In this document: positions 24,646 to 35,370 of the stretch, piece after piece
Position numbering within the stretch: position 1 is the stretch's first letter
Layout: every line of letters begins with the position of its first letter
Assembly (NCBI RefSeq): GCF_019578655.1
Contig: NC_063265.1
Span: forward strand, 3,878,501-3,942,500
Length of the DNA: 64,000 nt
Reading direction: 5' to 3'
DNA from: Ricinus communis
Lineage: Eukaryota > Streptophyta > Magnoliopsida > Malpighiales > Euphorbiaceae
Translations under genes and position numbers: made by a program
The notes under the pieces: model-generated
Database searches by the model: none
Seen by the model: only the letters and a program-made list of their open reading frames with translations
What the model was told of the DNA's origin: nothing

Positions 24646-25399
24646 ACTGTTTTTCTTGGGTTTCTTCATTTATGTTAGGTTTTTAAATTTAAATTGTCCT
24701 TTTTATCGGATTTCGGGTTGATTTTTGGGCTTTGAAGTTAGAGGTCGTTCAAAGCCAAGTATCCTTTATTCGCTACTACTTTTTTGACAATGATGAATTA
24801 CAGACATGATATTATTATTGCCTGAAGCTTCCTGCTCTGGCCATTTTTATTTCAAGATTTTAGTTTGCTTGCGACTTTCTCGTTTAAATTTTTTGTTGAA
24901 GGATGGATGGGGTCTGTGTATTTGCATTTTAGAGAGCTAAAACCCTGCCAAGCAAATTTATTTACTTAATTTTGCTTTGAGGGGCATCTGTCAGGATGTT
25001 GCACTTACATGTTAGCTGAAAAATATAAAGTTTTTAAATAGTTAAATTCTTAAAAATGTATAAAATGTTTCGATAATCATGTCACTTCCATTATTACTAA
25101 AAAAGTCTTCTCATTTTTTCAGTTTTGTTATCCTATAAAAGTTTCTATCGTCATGGTTTGTAATTCAACTAAGAATTGTAATGATTTTTTTATTAACTAC
25201 TGTTTTTTATCTAATAATCACTTACTAGATCTGATTTAATAACACAGTATTCGAAGAGGTATAGTAATAACATGATCTCAGATCTCATAGTTTTGTTCTT
25301 TTCTTAAAGGTAATGTATTTTCACAGTCTACTCTAATTTTATTAATAATATCTACACTATTCCTATTATAGTTCTAATCATGTATTTTTTCAGTCATTT
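24646..25399. other. HSP70 3' UTR and intergenic DNA
   Basis: The first 200-300 bases should be the HSP70 3' untranslated region. The rest is AT-rich and ends at the MULE target duplication. No gene is seen. Confidence 0.6.
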
Positions 25400-25408
25400 T
25401 TTTAAAAA
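25400..25408. repeat. MULE target-site duplication, left
   Basis: TTTTAAAAA, repeated exactly at 30063-30071 outside the other end of the element. Confidence 0.9.
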
Positions 25409-25684
25409 GGGTTAATTGCAAAAGAATTCTCGACCTTTGGTAGTTTTTTCAATTTAATCATGTGTTTTTAATTGTAACAATGTCATGCGTGACATTATCA
25501 ATTTTTTCAAATCGATACATAAATAAAATTTCCGGTGAAGTTTATTCCACGTGGATGCCGGCGCTCTGGTAACCTAAATACGTAGATACGGTGCGTTTAC
25601 GTAGATACGGTGTGTTTTAAAGCAAAAGCAGAAATATTGCGTTTTGCCCTATAGAAACGGTGCGTTTTTCACATATTTAATTGA
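25409..25684. repeat. MULE left terminal inverted repeat
   Basis: Matches the inverse of 29803-30062, with clear blocks such as TCGACCTTTGG, AATTTAATCATGTGTTTTTA and TGTTTTAAAGCAAAAG. It contains a 19-bp tandem duplication (25580-25598 and 25599-25617, ACGTAGATACGGTG core) present once in the right repeat, which explains the length difference. Confidence 0.92.
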
Positions 25685-25799
25685 AGATCCTTGTTCTTAA
25701 ATGCATCGTGCTTCATATGCCCTAAATCCCTAATTCCCAAATTCATTTGCAATCTGTAACCCTAGTTTTTCTTATTCTCGTGGTTGACATTTGTCTGCT

Positions 25800-26201
25800 A
25801 GTTTGTTGGTCGCGCATGGAAGAGATAATGGTGTTGTATTAGGTTGATTAAAAGATTCATTTGGAACTTCTAATCCTGTAATGCTTAAATTGCGAGCTGG
25901 ATCAGTAGTTCGATGGCTTCACCCTGACATATGAATGTCTTCCTTATACGAAAGAGATGATGAATCATTTGAAGGCTGAAAGGACGCATTGGAAGAGATA
26001 ATGAAAGTGAAGATGGTAATGGAGTCAACTATTGCAGAAAACTTGATGACTGCAGAAAATTTGATTACTGCAGAAAACTTAATTCTGAGAAGAAAATGCT
26101 ATAAAGAGAGTGTCCTGATGTGGTTTGAGAAAGTTTTGTATTGTACTACTCATTGGTATTGGTATTGTAATGCCTATGAGTTTAGCTTAACTGTTGGATA
26201 A
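25800..26201 (+). pseudogene. Degraded second MULE frame, possibly GRF zinc-finger type
   Basis: Plus-strand frames inside the MULE, convergent with the transposase. Pieces in order: LKDSFGTSNP, WLHPDI, then from 25989 an open run EEIMKVKMVMESTIAENLM followed by TAENLI repeats and a hydrophobic end (VLYCTTHWYWYCNAY). The order 'T..NP, W.DP.., coiled coil, hydrophobic tail' resembles small GRF-type zinc-finger proteins common near plant transposons, but the cysteines that define the finger are not clearly visible. Stops separate the pieces. The assignment is tentative; it could equally be the relic of an unrelated captured fragment. Confidence 0.3.
26031..26084 (+). repeat. 18-bp tandem repeat, three copies
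   Basis: Units at 26031-26048, 26049-26066 and 26067-26084 share TGCAGAAAAYTTRAT. In the open frame they encode a repeated (I/T)AENL(M/I) hexapeptide suited to a helix. Confidence 0.85.
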
Positions 26202-26568
26202 ATATTTGTCTTGTAATTTGAACAGAAATATTGAATAAATGACAATGTTAATTTATGATTATTGAGCATTTTGACATAGGCCATATAACTTGAAGTTGGA
26301 TGCCTTTTGCATATATGGTACTAGTATTAATCATAAATGGAGAATACAAGTGTTTAAGAAGAGTATGAATTGATGAAAATAAAGGCATTATCTGCCTTCA
26401 CAATATTCTGTTAATATGTGTGGGTACAAAGGCAGTATTTGCCTACAAATAATTAGTGCAAAGGCTGCTACAAAGAAATGCACAAGTCTGCAAACAAGAT
26501 AACAGACACTATTTGCCTAAAAAAGGAAATGTTATTCTCTACATTTAATCACAATTGCATTGTAGTAC

Positions 26569-29343
26569 TCAATTTGCTTGACTCTCTTGGATTCCAACAG
26601 GTGCAACACCTCTCCCACCATTTTTAGCTCCTCTGCTACGACCTCTGCTAGGTCTATTGTTTGTTGAACTTGCAATTGTTGGTCTAGCATAAAAGGGAAC
26701 TGATTTGCCCTTACTTGCTACTGCCTTTGCTGCTGACTTTGTACCAGAAATAAATTTCACTCTTCTTGATTCAGGCATCTAGAAACCAAACACAATTGTT
26801 CCATTAGCCTAGGCATAAAATAATAACAAATAAAATGTTGTACTGAAATTACCCTCAAATACATGTTGCCAGAATCTTCAAAGATTCTAACTCCATAACC
26901 TTGGTTAACCTGTTTGTACAACCATAATGAATACAAATTGCTTCCCACCGTTCAAATGTAAACCAAATACCAGTGTTCAAATAACTTACTAATGCAGTTT
27001 CTTTTTTCCTCCTTTGAGATCCACTTGAAGGTGTGCCAGCAAATTGACTTGGTCCACTTGAACTAGGGACATCAGACTGAGTTGTTGGGAAAGTTGCAGT
27101 AGATCGAAGTGCAGAAGTTGCTTTTCGTGACCTGCCACGCTTGACTGGCAGTTTAGGACGCCTCTTGAAAGATGGATCATTTTTCATCTTACAACTCCTC
27201 TTGTTGTGCCCAACTCCTCCACAAACTGCACAAGTCATTTGATTTTTTGTCTAGACAGCTTATTAGGATTCTTTGGAGCTTCATTCTCTACTTTAATGAC
27301 TTACAAAATTTGGATGGATCCCTCTGTAAAAAATTGTTATAGACAGCTTCATTCTCTACTTTAATTTGATCAATGGCTTCCTTATAAGCAGCTTCATAAG
27401 TACTTCTAGCTGCACTCCAAAACATGTTTTTTAAAACTTGCTCCTTAAAACTCCTTCCAATTACAATAAACATACCTAGCACAATTCCTATGTTCAGCAA
27501 AAGGTGCTAGGTTCTTTATAGTATTAGTAAGACCCTGTGCAATAGAGCAAATATAATTATTAAGCAAATACAAATATAAAGTAAATAATAATTAAAACAG
27601 TCAAGAAAAATTACATTTTGTTGGTCTGATATAAAGGTCCACCCTAAACCATCTGTAATTTGTAGCTCCTCTAAAATAATGGTTAAAAACCAAGTCCAAA
27701 AGTACTCATTTTCACATTCAATTACAGCCCAAAAAATGGAGAACATTTGATTGTTCCCATCTTTAGCAACTGCACATAATAGTGCCCCTCCTAAAAAAGT
27801 TTTTAAAAAACACCCATCAAATCCAATAATGGGTTTGCAACCCTTCAAAAACCCTTTCCTCAAGGAACTTAAAAGTGCAGTCTTCATCAAGGAGGAAATC
27901 AAATCTGATTTCCTTATCCACCCTAAGCAGTTCAGCTTTATAGCCTCTTAACTTAGCATAATGTTCCTGTACAGACCCTCTTAGCATATTAAGTGCTTTC
28001 CATTTTGCCCTATAGCACTTTGTTCTTGATACTTGAACACAGAACTTCTCAAGTAAGTCTTCCTCCAAGTCCTTCACACTCCAATTGCCATTTCTTCTGA
28101 ATCTATGTATATATTCCTTAGTTATCCATTCAGAGGTAGCTTGCCTATTTTCATCTCCCTAGGACACCTATGCTCACCAACATATGTCTTAATAGCAAAG
28201 GTATGCTCTCTTTTAATCATGCTTCCATACAGTCTCCATGGGCATTCCTTGTCACATCTCATTTGAAGTTGGTACTTGCTGCTTCTCATCACCTGCACAT
28301 TGTGACCATTAATAATTGCCCATTTACAAACTGCAGCTTTGCACTGATGTGCATTTTCAAATCGCATTCCAAGAACCAGCTGTAAATACTTATGATCACA
28401 TCTGGGATCATATACAACCCTTTTAATCCTCTTTCTTGAAGCCTCTTCAATGCCATCCTCATCAGTACTGTCTGAATTCACATCCCCATCAGAGTCCTCG
28501 TATTCACTTACAAAGGCAGATGCTTCATGTCTAGCATTTTCTGCCCCAGTAGTGCCATCAGTAGATGATCTTTTGAACTACAAACCAGTGTTGCCATGTA
28601 ATCTGTTAGCAGGCTCATCAACATGCACATAATTCTTATACTTTGCTGTCCTTTTCCTTGCTTCCACATACTCATCATCATCTGACAGTTCATTATCATT
28701 TAGTCCATCATCTGTGTCACTCTCATCAACTGGTAAGTACTCAGGATCCTCTTTTGATTTTACTTGCTGCTGCAATTGCTCACTGTGTTCAACACTGACA
28801 TCAAACACAGTTTCATCTAAAGGTGCTAAATTGTCACTCTCATCCTCAGTTTCATCTAAAACATCAGTCTCACTCTCTCTTATCAACTCGTAAGTAGTCA
28901 GGATCCTCTTCTGATTCTACTTCCTACTGCAATTGCTCACCATGTTCTTCAGTTTCATGTACACCTTCTGGATTTTCACTAATACAGCTAACACCACCAG
29001 GCAATGGTACTTTTTCTTTCTCTCCTTCGACATAGACTTGTAATACTCCATTGCCTTCATCTATATACTTAATCATTTCCATTAACTCTCTATCATCCAC
29101 CATTTCCCTTAACCCATCATTCAAACTCATTTCTGGAATCTTATAAGAAATCTTTGGCCCATAATACCCTAGTTTTTCTATTTCATCAAGTATGTCCAAA
29201 TATCCTATCCTATCTGGGTCTAATCCTTGTTTAGGTAAAATATCTCCACCTACATAAACCACATTCCCACAAATAGATGCAAAACGCCCACTATAGTTTA
29301 CATATACAGAAAAGCTGTTAGACATTCTGTTGAAAGAGTGCAT
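26569..29343 (-). pseudogene. MuDR/MULE transposase, internally deleted
   Basis: Minus-strand pieces in transposase order. 29343-28924 (FSVYVNYSGRFASI...VGGDI) is the PB1-like N-terminal region seen in many plant MULEs. 28886-28578 is an acidic linker rich in D/E. 28481-28122 is the MuDR domain (LGMRFENAHQCKAAVCKWAI...CPWRLYGS). 27902 onwards is the MULE catalytic region, with the first Asp in IGFDGCFLK and the second in FISDQQN. An 80-base GT-AG intron (27535-27614) follows, then GLTNTIKNLAPFAEHRNCAR and, after a frameshift, FKEQVLKNMFWSAARSTYEA to LQRDPSKFC. The protein then jumps straight to the C-terminal zinc knuckle CAVCGGVGHNKRSC (27238 on) and a basic tail ending at 26569. The third acidic residue and the SWIM finger are missing. 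Frameshifts add to the loss of function. Confidence 0.85.
27277..27365. repeat. 21-bp direct repeat at transposase deletion scar
   Basis: The 21 bases at 27277-27297 recur at 27345-27365 (core TTCATTCTCTACTTTAAT). AGACAGCT also occurs just outside each (27253-27260 and 27341-27348). This lies where the transposase loses its C-terminal catalytic segment. Confidence 0.85.
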
Positions 29344-29802
29344 GAGTTAATATTTCAACAAGACAAACACAATACATACATGAATAAGACCCTACAGACC
29401 ATGACAAATCAAATAAATAAATACGAAAATCACAGTAAACTCAAATACATTTTGAGAAACTCGAAAGTGTAGTAATAAAAAGTTGGTTGATGCCCTACCC
29501 CACACATATTGCACTCATCTCGTTAATGTAAGAGTTTCTTAGAAAAGCAATTAACAATGTAATAACTTACTTGTCTTTTCAAGGGACCACAATGTTCGAT
29601 GGCTGCTGCTGTCTTTGCTGGTTGAAGGGACCACAACGTGTTTGATTCTTCAAAGCGGCTTCACTTTCACTCTCTTTTACTTTCACTCTATTCTTCAAAT
29701 GGTTTCAGTAATCACAAACGGTAAGAAATAACGGCTATTTCAATTTTGGGGATTTAGGGTTTTCTTACACCATATACGTCATCGTTTCGATCTTTTTTTT
29801 TT

Positions 29803-30062
29803 TGTTCTATTTAATATGTGAAAAACACACTGTTTCTATAGGGAAAAACGCAGCATTTCTACTTTTGCTTTAAAACGCACCGTATCTACGTGTTTAAGTT
29901 ACCAGAGCGCCGGCAGCCATGTGGAATAAATTTCACTAGAAATTTTATTTATGTATCGATTTGACAAAATTGATAATATCTCGCATGACATTATTACAAT
30001 TAAAAACACATGATTAAATTGAGAAAACCGCCAAAGGTCGAAATTTTTTTTACAATTATCTC
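29803..30062. repeat. MULE right terminal inverted repeat
   Basis: Inverse partner of 25409-25684; in transposase orientation it contains the upstream promoter side. One copy of the ACGTAGATACGGTG motif (inverted) is present. Confidence 0.92.
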
Positions 30063-30071
30063 TTTTAAAAA
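30063..30071. repeat. MULE target-site duplication, right
   Basis: TTTTAAAAA, identical to 25400-25408. Confidence 0.9.
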
Positions 30072-31453
30072 TCTTCTTTCTTATAAATTCTTCTGTTGCT
30101 TTGTTTTAATTAAATCAAGTTTATTTAGTAATTGATTTTTCTAAATGGAAAGTCAAATAAAATTCTTGAATAGTAAAAATAGAATATTCATTTATATCAT
30201 TTTATTCGCATAAAATGAAATTTAATTGTGAAGAAAGAAAAAAAAAAAGCAATATATATTGATCTATAATTTTTCATGATAATGTTATAAAAAGATTAAA
30301 AAAAAGTGAAGAAAAAAATATCAGAACTTAATAGTAAATAGAAATTTAGGACTTAATTATAAAATTAGAGTTGCATTAGAGGGACGGAAAGACTAACCGG
30401 AAAAAATATATGTATAATTAGAGTTATGTCAGCATATTCTGTTAGAATTAATAGATTGAGACTAACAGAAATGTCGCCAAGATGTGGAAAATGAACATAG
30501 CTATAAAAAAAAATTAAAAAAAAAATGTTTTCATATTTTATATCATATCAAACTCTTAGAGGGTTCTTAAGTCTTGCATTATTTTGGCCCTACCTCACGC
30601 ATGCACAATATCTTCTCCTCCGTGAAAGTATGTTGTAATGGAGGAGAAGATGCTCTACTGTTTCTGGGTGCTGTTTCCCTGGGTCCTTCGGATGTTTTGC
30701 TTTAATAAATTCGTACTGTTTGGGATGGAATGTCAGATAAAAGACTTCGCATCTAAATTTCAGACGATTCAACTGAATGGTGCCATGTCGCTGCTCATTC
30801 CATTTACAAAATCTTGGAAGGCATTGAAATTTTTCATGCAGCTTTCCAACCCTAATGTATGATGTTAACTTCCATTTTTCAGATCATATCATTTCACAAT
30901 ATACTTCACAAGGCTGACCCATATTGAATCTAACCTTTTTCCACAAAGGAACTCCCAAATGGCTATTTGACAGTAAACCATTTCACAGTAAACACTTAGC
31001 AGGATAAGCATAGTTCGTTTCGGCTAAAGGAAACAAACAACAGCAAACAGGGAAGAGCCGCATTCCCCAACATGATCCAAGCACAAGTCTGTTAATGCAT
31101 CTTGCCACAGAGTTCAAACTTATTTTATTCACCATGTCCATGGGCCTCTTAGATTATTGGGAAAAGCCACTGCATAAATAATCACAGTACTTTCTGCACA
31201 GATACATTCCAGATTTGATAACTTCATATAAATGACCCAAATCAAATGCAATCTCAAGAATCAAATTGTTACAGTCAAATTCTAACCATAGGCCCAGGAG
31301 CAACCACCACAGCAATTAGTGAGCAGAAATTACAGAAAGAAAAAGTGGAAGTGCACATTTTGATTCAGAGATTACACTATATGGTACACGGTTAGTTAAA
31401 CAATGAAGCAACAAACACATGCAGCTACCTTCCAGTTCTCATAAATGCCCATC
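30072..31453. other. Intergenic DNA and SLT1-like 3' UTR
   Basis: 30072-30590 is AT-rich. 30600-30860 has more balanced composition and a perfect 12-bp hairpin (30610-30621 with 30640-30651), but no recognisable protein on either strand. About 31000-31453 should include the 3' untranslated region of the minus-strand SLT1-like gene. Confidence 0.5.
30610..30651. repeat. Perfect 12-bp inverted repeat, 18-base loop
   Basis: ATCTTCTCCTCC at 30610-30621 pairs exactly with GGAGGAGAAGAT at 30640-30651. It could form a stem-loop in RNA from either strand. Function unknown. Confidence 0.85.
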
Positions 31454-32962
31454 TCAGGTTAACATGAGATCATTGCCTCCTAGATGAGGACGAAGACAAA
31501 CCCGAACCTCATGTTCTTCCGGTCCCTCACGAAGTTTTGGCACCAAAATCTCGAGCACAGATCCTGGCCCATCATAATATGCTTCTATATTAGCATCTTC
31601 AGGAATTCTAGTTGAAAGTGGAATTTCTCTGACAAATTCCCCAGGCGGACAATGTTCAGAGGATGGATCTGTAAGCTTGAACGTTCTATCATGTCTCTTG
31701 ATGAATGGCATGCAAGATGTGCTAACACCAGATACCTTAATTATACCATGAGTTAGCGTATTTCTCCAAGAGACCTTCACCCTCTGCAGATCCACAAATG
31801 GCAAGCTGATAATAATTAAATAACCTTCTTCATCCTCATATACTGTTTTTGCGGCTGTCACAGGACCACAAACACTCTTCATCACCCCACTGACCTCATG
31901 CAACCATTGTGGCTCATTGGGATGAAGTTCCATATCTGCTACACGATCAGAGGGAGGATTAACAGCCAGATAACAATCATCATCCCCCCCATGCCGGAAA
32001 AAGTCCTTCCTCCTTTTGCTGCTTACAGGAGATAGGTCCATGCCGTCACCATTGCTATGACTGGATGGCTGAGTTGACAAATTGAGCCCGGACCCATTGA
32101 GCAGCTTCTTTGAGTGGGAATTAGAAGCATTCTTTATAGGTGGAGGTGGCCTCTCAAGCTCGAAATCTGTGTTGGGGAGGTTTCTCCATGAACTAAAATC
32201 ACTGGCATCAGGTGGGATTGTGAAGTTCAAATCCCTGCCAGTGAGTTCCATCCATCTTTTCCTCTCATCCTCATCAAGACCTAAGAGATTGGGCGAGGGA
32301 ACAACTTCAATTCCATGAACACATTGAGGATTTGATAGTCCCCTATAATGCTTTCGTTGCATCCGGTGTGACCGGACAAAACCCTTATCCACACTAAATG
32401 GAAATGGGCGCTCCCCTTGACGAGAATGGCCATTCATGTAGCTCCGGAGCTGCATTTTACCCAACGCATTCTCAGGCCTATCCTTGAAGACCCACATGTA
32501 CATGTTCTCCATGTCATGTTGAACCATAAAAACCTCAAGCTTGAGATCAGATTTATCAAACCTGGAAACTCCATTGCTGTCCCGGACAATCTTGGCCTTC
32601 GATTTCTCATTCAAAGCTGGTTTAAAATAGAAATTAAAGAAAAACCAAGCACCCCAAATGCTATCAATCCGCTTGGCGCATTTCCTCCCAACCTTGGGGA
32701 CATTAAGAAAACTCTCAGTCTCATAAACCTGTTGACCAAGTCCAACATCCAATATATCACATGGGTCTGAATTCCATGACTGCGGAGGAGGGCTACGCTC
32801 TACTGATAATGGTAAATTGATATCCGGTGGACGAGAAAGTATGATCTGACGATTCATCTCCAAATCCAATTCTTCGTGAGAGGAGGCACTGGAATCCATT
32901 GACAAGAGGGTAGACGGATGATGATTCTCCATTGACAAGGCAGTGAGGAGAGAATCTCCCAT
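31454..32962 (-). CDS. SLT1-like protein with C-terminal HSP20/alpha-crystallin fold
   Basis: A 502-aa protein in one coding exon, starting MGDSLLTALSMENHHPSTLL at 32962. It matches the plant family of tobacco SLT1 (sodium- and lithium-tolerant 1) and the Arabidopsis HSP20-like proteins At2g37570 and At5g02480, as I remember them. SLT1 was found by suppression of salt sensitivity in calcineurin-deficient yeast; the plant role is not well defined. The first 90 residues are low-complexity, followed by a conserved plant-specific region (WGAWFFFNFYFKPAL, VFMVQHDMENMYMWVFKDRP, PFPFSVDKGFVRSH). A serine-rich linker contains a KRRK basic patch, and the C-terminal beta-rich domain (about 345-490: GYLIIISLPFVDLQRVKVSW...GIIKVSG...FVREIPLSTRIPEDANIEA) has the HSP20 pattern. 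No signal peptide. The frame is intact. The neighbouring HSP70 is noted in the findings. Confidence 0.88.
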   Translation of the reverse strand: MGDSLLTALSMENHHPSTLLSMDSSASSHEELDLEMNRQIILSRPPDINLPLSVERSPPPQSWNSDPCDILDVGLGQQVYETESFLNVPKVGRKCAKRIDSIWGAWFFFNFYFKPALNEKSKAKIVRDSNGVSRFDKSDLKLEVFMVQHDMENMYMWVFKDRPENALGKMQLRSYMNGHSRQGERPFPFSVDKGFVRSHRMQRKHYRGLSNPQCVHGIEVVPSPNLLGLDEDERKRWMELTGRDLNFTIPPDASDFSSWRNLPNTDFELERPPPPIKNASNSHSKKLLNGSGLNLSTQPSSHSNGDGMDLSPVSSKRRKDFFRHGGDDDCYLAVNPPSDRVADMELHPNEPQWLHEVSGVMKSVCGPVTAAKTVYEDEEGYLIIISLPFVDLQRVKVSWRNTLTHGIIKVSGVSTSCMPFIKRHDRTFKLTDPSSEHCPPGEFVREIPLSTRIPEDANIEAYYDGPGSVLEILVPKLREGPEEHEVRVCLRPHLGGNDLMLT

Positions 32963-32991
32963 AATTCAGTTCATTTTCTTGGTAGGTTTTG

Positions 32992-33489
32992 CTGCTAATA
33001 GGTATTTGAATACATCCATGTCGAAAAATTTCGGAACCAATCAATTCAAGAAAAGAACCTCATAAACATCTTCATCAGTATATCAATCCCCAGAATACCT
33101 CCCCTCCATCAAAACCCTAAATTTATCAATCAGACAACTTAAGCCCCATATACCCACAAATTATAATTAACAAAATCAAAGAACAGATTCAATATCCCCA
33201 ACTTAAATATTAATTAAGTAACTAAAAAGAACAATAAATGGAGAAAAAGATTATAACCTCTTTAGGTGATATGTTATTATACGATACTTCTATTAAAAAG
33301 GACTAATTTTTAAGAAAATTTAAAGAAAAAAAAATACAAGTAAAGAGCTCTCTTCAATCTCTACCTAAGGAGAGAGAGAAAGAGATATCAGAAACGCTAA
33401 AGAAGCACAGTATCTAACCCTAACTCAAGAATCTCCCGAAATCCGCCAAACACAGGTGGGAAACACTGAACCAAAGCCATCAATTCCAT

Positions 33490-33531
<42 letters not shown>

Positions 33532-33668
33532 TACTACTACTACTAACTAACTAACTAACCGTATTACTATAAAATTCTTTTTTCAAAAGCAAGACCCTCT
33601 TCGAAACAAAATCCAAGAAACTAGCAAAAGAGAACCTAAAAGGAACAAGGGGATCTTCAAGAATTTAC
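32992..33668 (-). other. Probable 5' UTR intron of SLT1-like gene
   Basis: On the minus strand a donor (AAAAG|GTAAATTC) at 33668 and an acceptor (TATTAGCAG|C) ending at 32992 frame a 677-bp intron before the start codon. The first exon would lie at about 33669-33950, a CT/GA-rich stretch typical of plant leaders. cDNA is needed to confirm this. Confidence 0.5.
33492..33559. repeat. Compound microsatellite (TA)n(CTA)n(ACTA)n
   Basis: About 19 TA units, then about 5 CTA units, then 4 AACT/ACTA units, inside the predicted leader intron of the SLT1-like gene. Confidence 0.93.
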
Positions 33669-33969
33669 CTTTTGGGAAAAGAATCCAGGAATCGAGAGAA
33701 GGAAGCAGCAGCAAGGTGGGTCATTTCTACAACAATATCATCACCATCATCAACAACCACCATTTTTTCTTTTTAATTTCCTTTTTTTAATGTTTTCTTT
33801 CTTCTTTTTTCTTTTCGCGTTGTTGTTTGTATGTATGTTCCGTTAAAAGAAACAGAAAAGAGAAGAAAGGTTGTTTGAGTAGTTGAGTGTGTGAATAACA
33901 GTCGAAGCAGAAAGAAAGAGAAAAGAAGTTAAGGACAGCCTCTCAATATGAAGAGGAGGTTTCTTGGGT

Positions 33970-35370
33970 CAGTGCCTGCACCAGATATTACCGTTTCATT
34001 TTTTATTTTATTTTTTTGGCTTTAAGGGGAGGAGGAGAGCACCGTTTGATGACGGGGACGTTAATTGATGGTGAATCTGATATTTTTAAGGCCAATACTT
34101 GACGGTGCTTGTGGTGCAGATTTTAACATATAAATCTCGCTCCCATCGTGAATGTATTTGTCCGTACATTCTCTTTGAGCAAATTATATTTTCCCCCCTG
34201 AAGTTTGACGATGCGAACGGTTTCATCCTCTCTGGGTGTGTTTAGAATTACAGTTAAATGTTGAAGCAAATTTAGAATTAGACGATTTTTGTTTGATATA
34301 TAATATATTACAATTAGTCTTCTCAAACCTTCATTTCAAAATCTTCAATTTTATTTATTTTCTAGAAAGTGATTTTAGAATATAAAAGATGATAAATAAA
34401 ATTCGATGTTATTTTTTCAGTCCCCTTGCAAAATGACTTTCATATCAAAGTTGGATATTTACATTCTAAATTTTGATTACACATACAATTATCCTCCCCT
34501 TTAATTTTCGTAAATGATTTAATTAACAAAAAAAAAAGAGAATTAAATATGATCTTTCAACTTATTAAATATCAAACTCCATAAAAATATTTGTTTATTA
34601 AATTAAAATAAAATTATCTAATCTAATATAATTCAATTCTAATATCTATTAAAAATAACTACATAATGTTTAAACTAATTTATTAGATTAGTTAAAAAAT
34701 ATAAAAGTCATTTAAAATTAACTTTCAAGACATGCAATTGTAGCAATATTAAATTTTTATTTCTATTTTTTAATCCAGTTCTAGTTTCAACCCATGAAAA
34801 ATAAATTATTTATAAATATTTAATATATAAATATACCATTTATTTTTATCTTTCTTTAGACTTGCTCTCTATAATCATTTATTATGTATAATTTATTTTT
34901 TTCTCTGAAATATCTCTCTATAGTTATTTATTATCTAGAGTTATATTTCTTTAAAATTTATTATCTCTTTCTTAATTACTAAATACATATAACATTTATT
35001 TATTATCTATAGTTTTTTACAAATAAATCTTTTTAACACTATCTCATTCTTTTATTAACATAATTTTCTATATCTTAATTTTTACATTATCACTTAAATT
35101 TTTTAAAAACCTTTTTTACTCTTGGAATCTGTCAGAACCAAAAACTATGAACCCCAACCGCTTGATTCCATATGCCATGGAGCTGTGAATCGACGATTCT
35201 GAACCAGAACCGTCAATTCACGAACCATGGCCAAGCCTAACTTTATGAACTATAAGATTATCAACACTGTACTAGTTATTTTTTCATCAAAGAGAGATTT
35301 ATATCGCAAAAGAAAAAAGGAGAGACTCATACATAAATAAATGAGCCACACCTATACAGAAATAATGTTT
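33970..35370. other. Intergenic DNA
   Basis: AT-rich. At about 35125-35240 a stretch with ATGGTTCGTGAATTGACGGT and GGTTCTGGTTCAGAATCG on the minus strand resembles the degenerate end of a hAT-type non-autonomous element, without a defined partner. No gene is seen. Confidence 0.5.

Larger units (their letters stand above)
25409..30062 (-). mobile_element. Mutator-like element (MULE), structurally complete, inactive
   Basis: A 4,654-bp element with long terminal inverted repeats (25409-25684 and 29803-30062) and a perfect 9-bp flanking duplication TTTTAAAAA, the duplication length diagnostic of Mutator. Outer ends read GGGTTAATTG on the left and GAGATAATTG inward from the right. It carries a decayed MuDR-type transposase on the minus strand and a degraded second frame on the plus strand near the left end. 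It sits between the HSP70 and SLT1-like genes. The transposase lacks its C-terminal catalytic part and has stops, so it could move only with help from another copy. Confidence 0.93.

Noticed and set aside
31454..32962. SLT1-like gene called a classic small heat-shock protein
   Set aside because: The HSP20-like part is only the C-terminal quarter of a 502-residue protein with a long plant-specific N-terminal region.
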